A stretch of 64,000 nt of DNA from Linnemannia elongata (lineage: Eukaryota > Mortierellomycota > Mortierellomycetes > Mortierellales > Mortierellaceae): contig JAXBDG010000014.1 in assembly GCA_036320915.1 (NCBI GenBank), positions 434,001-498,000 on the forward strand, written 5' to 3'. Below the pieces are notes generated by a model. The model made no database searches. It was not told where the DNA came from and saw only the letters and a list, made by a program, of their open reading frames with translations. A program made the translations under genes and the position numbers. The first letter of the stretch is position 1. The number at the start of each line of letters is the position of its first letter. Shown in pieces: positions 60,873 through 64,000 of the stretch.

Positions 60873-61056
60873 CCACTCTTGTCTGCACCACAGTTGAAGG
60901 GTTCTTCTTTAAAGGGTTGCTCATCTTATTCTCCTTCTCTCTACTCTTCTTCACTTGTCACCCCTCACCTTTTGCATTTTCCTTGTTTCTTATCATTTGT
61001 AACGCCCTTCAACACGCAGTACACCACAACAATCACATACGCATCCATCTCATTAA

Positions 61057-62140
61057 ATGAAGTTCTCAACAGTCATCACCATCTTGGCCTTGACCTCCGC
61101 TCTCACCATCGTGAATGCCGATTCCAGCAACAATCAAAAGGGAGATGCCATTATCAATGCACAGATCGTCAACAACGACAACCAACAGCAGCAGCAGGAT
61201 ACCGTCGCTGTGTTGATCAAGCGCTTGGTTGACTCTGCAATCGGTGCCGAGGAAACTGCTGCTGATGCCCCTGGTTCAACTGAGGAGGTCAGCCCTGACG
61301 CACCCGACCAAGCCCAAGACGTCTTTGCCCTCCCTGCCGCTGATGCCCCCGTCGCCGAGAATCCTGCCACTCCCGATGCTGCTGCTTCTCCTGAGCCTGA
61401 AGAAGCCAACAACGAGGATGAGGACGAGGATGAGGATGAAGAGGATGAGGATGAGGATGAAGAAGATGAGGATGAGGATGGCGATGACGATGAGGATGAT
61501 GAGGGCGATGAAGACAACGACACGGATGTCTTTGAGACCAACTCCAACGTTTGTGCCAACCTTGCTGCTGAGGATGTCATGACAGTCGAGCAGGCTGCTG
61601 CACAACAGACTGCCATCCTTGAGGCCAATGCCCATGAGGAGATGGAGAACGAGGAGGGTGATGAAGCTGATGAGGACGAAGAGGATGACGACGAGGGTGA
61701 GGATGAAGACGAGGACGAGGAAGAGGACGAGGAGGGTGATGAGGCTGATGAGGACGACGATGAATATGACGAGGCCAAGGGCTCTGCTATCACATTCGAG
61801 GAGGATGAGGTCGATGAGACTGATGAGGCCGATCAGGCACCTGCTGACGATAAGAATGCCCCAGCCGCTGAGGAGCATGCACCAGCCACCGGAGAACAAG
61901 CACCCGAATCCGCATCAGGTGCGCCATCCCTCCTTTTTTTTTGTTTCATTTGACAGGTGTCAATAACCGATCATTGCTTCGCCCAATGGTGATCAAAATT
62001 AATTCTAACTTTGATTATCACTACTTTATTTGTATTTCTTTTCAGCCCCTGTTGAGGTTCCTCTTCTGAAGCGCCACCATCACCATAGCACCAAGCACAA
62101 CAAGGGCAAGGAGAACCACCAAAAGAAGCACCAGCAGTAA
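61057..62140 (+). CDS. Secreted acidic precursor with Kex2-type sites and a His/Lys-rich C-terminal peptide
   Basis: Two exons, 61057..61918 and 62046..62140, join in phase 1 across a 127-nt intron (GTGCGC..TTTTCAG) and encode 318 residues. Residues 1-21 are a clear signal peptide (hydrophobic core ILALTSALTIV, likely cut after VNA). A dibasic LIKR lies at 53-56, and LLKR at 294-297 is followed by a 21-residue tail that starts HHHHSTKH and contains 6 Lys and 7 His with one Glu. Two Asp/Glu blocks (about residues 115-155 and 195-245) flank one Cys. The layout resembles fungal Kex2-processed secreted precursors: an acidic pro-region and a short basic, His-rich peptide that could be released in the Golgi. 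The tail resembles histatin- or metal-binding peptides in composition only, and function is unknown. The second exon carries the whole basic peptide. Confidence 0.85.
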
Positions 62141-62407
62141 AAGTGCATGGCATGCATAGACTGATGGCAGCTTACCTACCGCACTATACCCCCCCCCCCC
62201 TTCATTTCCCAACACAGACACTCATCGCATCACAAAAGCAAACACACATATAGGAACATACCGTTCATACCAATGGAGAAAAAAAATATCCTTCTATCAT
62301 GACACCTCTCATTCTTTTTCATGACCACCTTCTGTACTACCTTTGGTGCCATGTTCTCTGTAAAACAATAAAAAAACCAATGATCAATAGCCCTCAATAG
62401 ATACACG

Positions 62408-62447
<40 letters not shown>

Positions 62448-62805
62448 TTTTTTTGGTTCAGAAACAAAGAAAGAAAAGAAAGAAGTAGGCATTGAAGTTG
62501 CATATCTTTTTATATGTCTATGTCTATATCTATGGAAGTGTTATAAGATGTCTAGAGTGCCTCACGGAAGACAATGTGTCAAGAAAGCAAATCAAGTAAT
62601 AGAATAAATTAGATCAAGAGAACCTTGATCAAGGGCTAGAAAGTGAGTATGGGAAAAGGCTAAGACATATGTTTAATGGCGATACCAAGTGAAGAACAAT
62701 GGATTTACTATCTAAGGTCCCTTTATACTTGGCAGAAGGGCGAGGTCACAAGAACAAGCTCTTGTCTCGCGACACAGAAGTTGGTGCCGTCATTCGAATG
62801 TCATA
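62141..62805. other. 3' region of the precursor gene with a T32 run
   Basis: Likely 3' UTR with AATAAAAAAA near 62369, a C11-like run near 62190-62200, and C7 followed by T32 at 62408-62446. No gene seen. Confidence 0.5.
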
Positions 62806-63006
62806 TCAGAGTGGATACTCTGACAGGTATTCTCTCGACTCGAACAGCGTTAGGGCGACATATAGTTGGCCATGTGTAAAGACCGTGTCTGGAAGATAGA
62901 CACCGACCAACTGGAGAGTTTGTCCTTGCGCTTTGTTGATGGTCATGGCGAATGCTGGCTTGACCGGAAACTGGCGCCTTTCGAACATTACAGACGAATC
63001 TGGTCT
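62806..63006 (-). pseudogene. Remnant of a Pif1/Helitron-type helicase (C-terminal motifs)
   Basis: After an acceptor-like TTTTTTTTTTGCATAG the minus strand reads RPDSSVMFERRQFPVKPAFA, MTINKAQGQTLQLVGVYLP, then HGQLYVAL. This matches the last helicase motifs of Pif1-family proteins (RRQFPV..AFAMTINKSQGQT, ..HGQLYVALSR), as encoded by eukaryotic Helitrons. Right after YVAL the expected SR is lost. The open frame continues only 15 more codons to a stop, while a neighbouring frame shows a better continuation (RCSSREN..), so a 1-nt indel is likely. No upstream helicase or Rep motifs were found in the window, so this is a fragment. Confidence 0.8.
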
Positions 63007-64000
63007 CTATGCAAAAAAAAAAGAGAGAGAATGAATACATATGTCCTTGTAATTAATTAGACCAACAAATACAGAAAAAATAATTAAATAAGGTGCAACG
63101 ATGACAGTGGCATATATAGAAACATTACCCGTTTTTATTCCCATGCGATGCTCATAAGAAGGAGGCATGAGAGGATCGCTGCTTGAGGACGAAACTCGTG
63201 CACCCTGCCGAGACCCCGCCGACATTCTTGAGGAGGATCCTCAAGCACCGGGAGGGTGAGGGGAAAGCTGGTCCTCCACCTCCCGGATTGTTCGCCGGGT
63301 AGTTTCAGTTCGGGGCGGGGGGTAAATGATGATGTCGTCAAAGTAGCCGCGGTTATACTACCCACCAAGAACGAACAACAAGAACACAAAGCGTATACTT
63401 CTTCATCAGCCATTCATTTCTGCTCTTTCACAACATACCCACCACTCAATCATAATCCTCCAAATCCAAGATGAGAAGTGTGCATCCACTCGTACCTATT
63501 ATTCTTTCTTCTCACAGACGATATTGATTTCTTCTCACAGACGGTATCGAATTACGCAACGTGTTGTTGATTATGTTTGACGAATATCAGATCCAAGTCG
63601 GAGAACTCGGATGATTGGTGTGCCTTCAACGAGGCCCTCGGAGATGGGTTGTTGTGGGTAAATAGTAGTGTTGGATCTTATTGGAAATATGATATTGATG
63701 TTGTTGACGGGGGGATTGGTGTGAGTGGAGGTGGGGGATGGTGTATGTTAAGGTAACTTTGGTGCTCCACCTCGGAGCCCGTGCTACAAACCGTGCAGCA
63801 CCGGTTGAGCGACCGAGGTGAAAAAGAGTGTAGAGGAAGAGAAAGGAAGAAAGGAAGAAGGGTGAAAAAAAAGAGGGAAAGGAAGAGAAAAGAGTGTGCA
63901 AAATTGCGCATCGTGGGAGAATGAATGCTTGCAAGTCAAATCAGGCCCCCCCCCACCTCCCCTCCTTTGATATCACGTTTTAGTTAATTTTTTGACTGTT
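63007..64000. other. Right-end region, no gene recognised
   Basis: Minus-strand ORFs at 63007-63413 lie just upstream of the helicase remnant and are relatively GC-rich, but carry no motif I know. They may be more of the same decayed element. The last 300 bp contain a nested palindrome and a purine-rich tract (63828-63895). Confidence 0.4.
63768..63820. repeat. Nested inverted repeat
   Basis: Outer arms CACCTCGG (63768-63775) and CCGAGGTG (63813-63820) pair perfectly. Inside them CCCGTGCT (63778-63785) pairs with AGCACCGG (63797-63804) with one mismatch, around an 11-nt loop. Confidence 0.8.

Noticed and set aside
61134..61793. 219-codon poly-Ser ORF opposite the secreted precursor
   Set aside because: It is the reverse reading of the Asp/Glu codons of the real gene.

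Overview
The window looks like nuclear DNA of an early-diverging filamentous fungus, most likely Mucoromycota and probably Mortierellales. That placement is an inference. It rests on spliceosomal introns of about 80-270 nt with GT..AG borders, a nuclear-type tRNA-Glu, a fungal bZIP factor, Glu/Ser/Thr- and homopolymer-rich proteins, a Kex2-style secretory precursor, and intergenic DNA full of microsatellites and long A/T runs. Eight protein genes (one cut by the left edge), one tRNA and one broken mobile-element gene can be supported. The coding models were spliced by hand and every intron phase closes, except where stated. || Layout: at the left edge a minus-strand NAT9-type acetyltransferase (677 to beyond 1) shares a 330-bp divergent promoter with a plus-strand multi-repeat Myb/SANT protein (1008-3413) that carries a mitochondrial-type presequence. 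The Myb gene converges on the nine-exon symplekin gene (3546-8646, minus), a pre-mRNA 3'-end processing scaffold. Symplekin diverges from a nine-exon FAB1/PIKfyve-type PI3P 5-kinase (9607-16017, plus). A tRNA-Glu(CTC) lies at 17482-17553 (minus). || From 18.5 to 47 kb genes are sparse. Two minus-strand SANT proteins (18860-20422 and 34346-39087) share a distinctive SANT motif, and each has several kilobases of pyrimidine-rich sense-strand DNA upstream. A plus-strand bZIP factor (47494-49828) follows. The DNA between them holds homopolymers up to 52 nt, triplet repeats and purine tracts, and no recognisable gene. || From 50 to 56.3 kb there is a composite repeat field: a 19-nt CRE-like tandem repeat, a 41-nt repeat, three hairpin/poly-T modules whose stem shows compensatory base changes, a 132-nt duplication, and a 14-nt satellite with 42- and 70-nt higher-order units. 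Next comes a five-exon GST-VOC (glyoxalase-fold) fusion gene (56721-58679, minus) and a small secreted acidic precursor (61057-62140, plus) ending in a Kex2 site and a His/Lys-rich peptide. At 62806-63006 is a decayed Pif1/Helitron-type helicase tail. || The genes do not form one pathway. The most notable items are the mitochondrial-type Myb protein, the pair of related SANT genes with long polypyrimidine leaders, the covarying hairpin modules, the GST-VOC fusion and the histidine-rich Kex2-type precursor.
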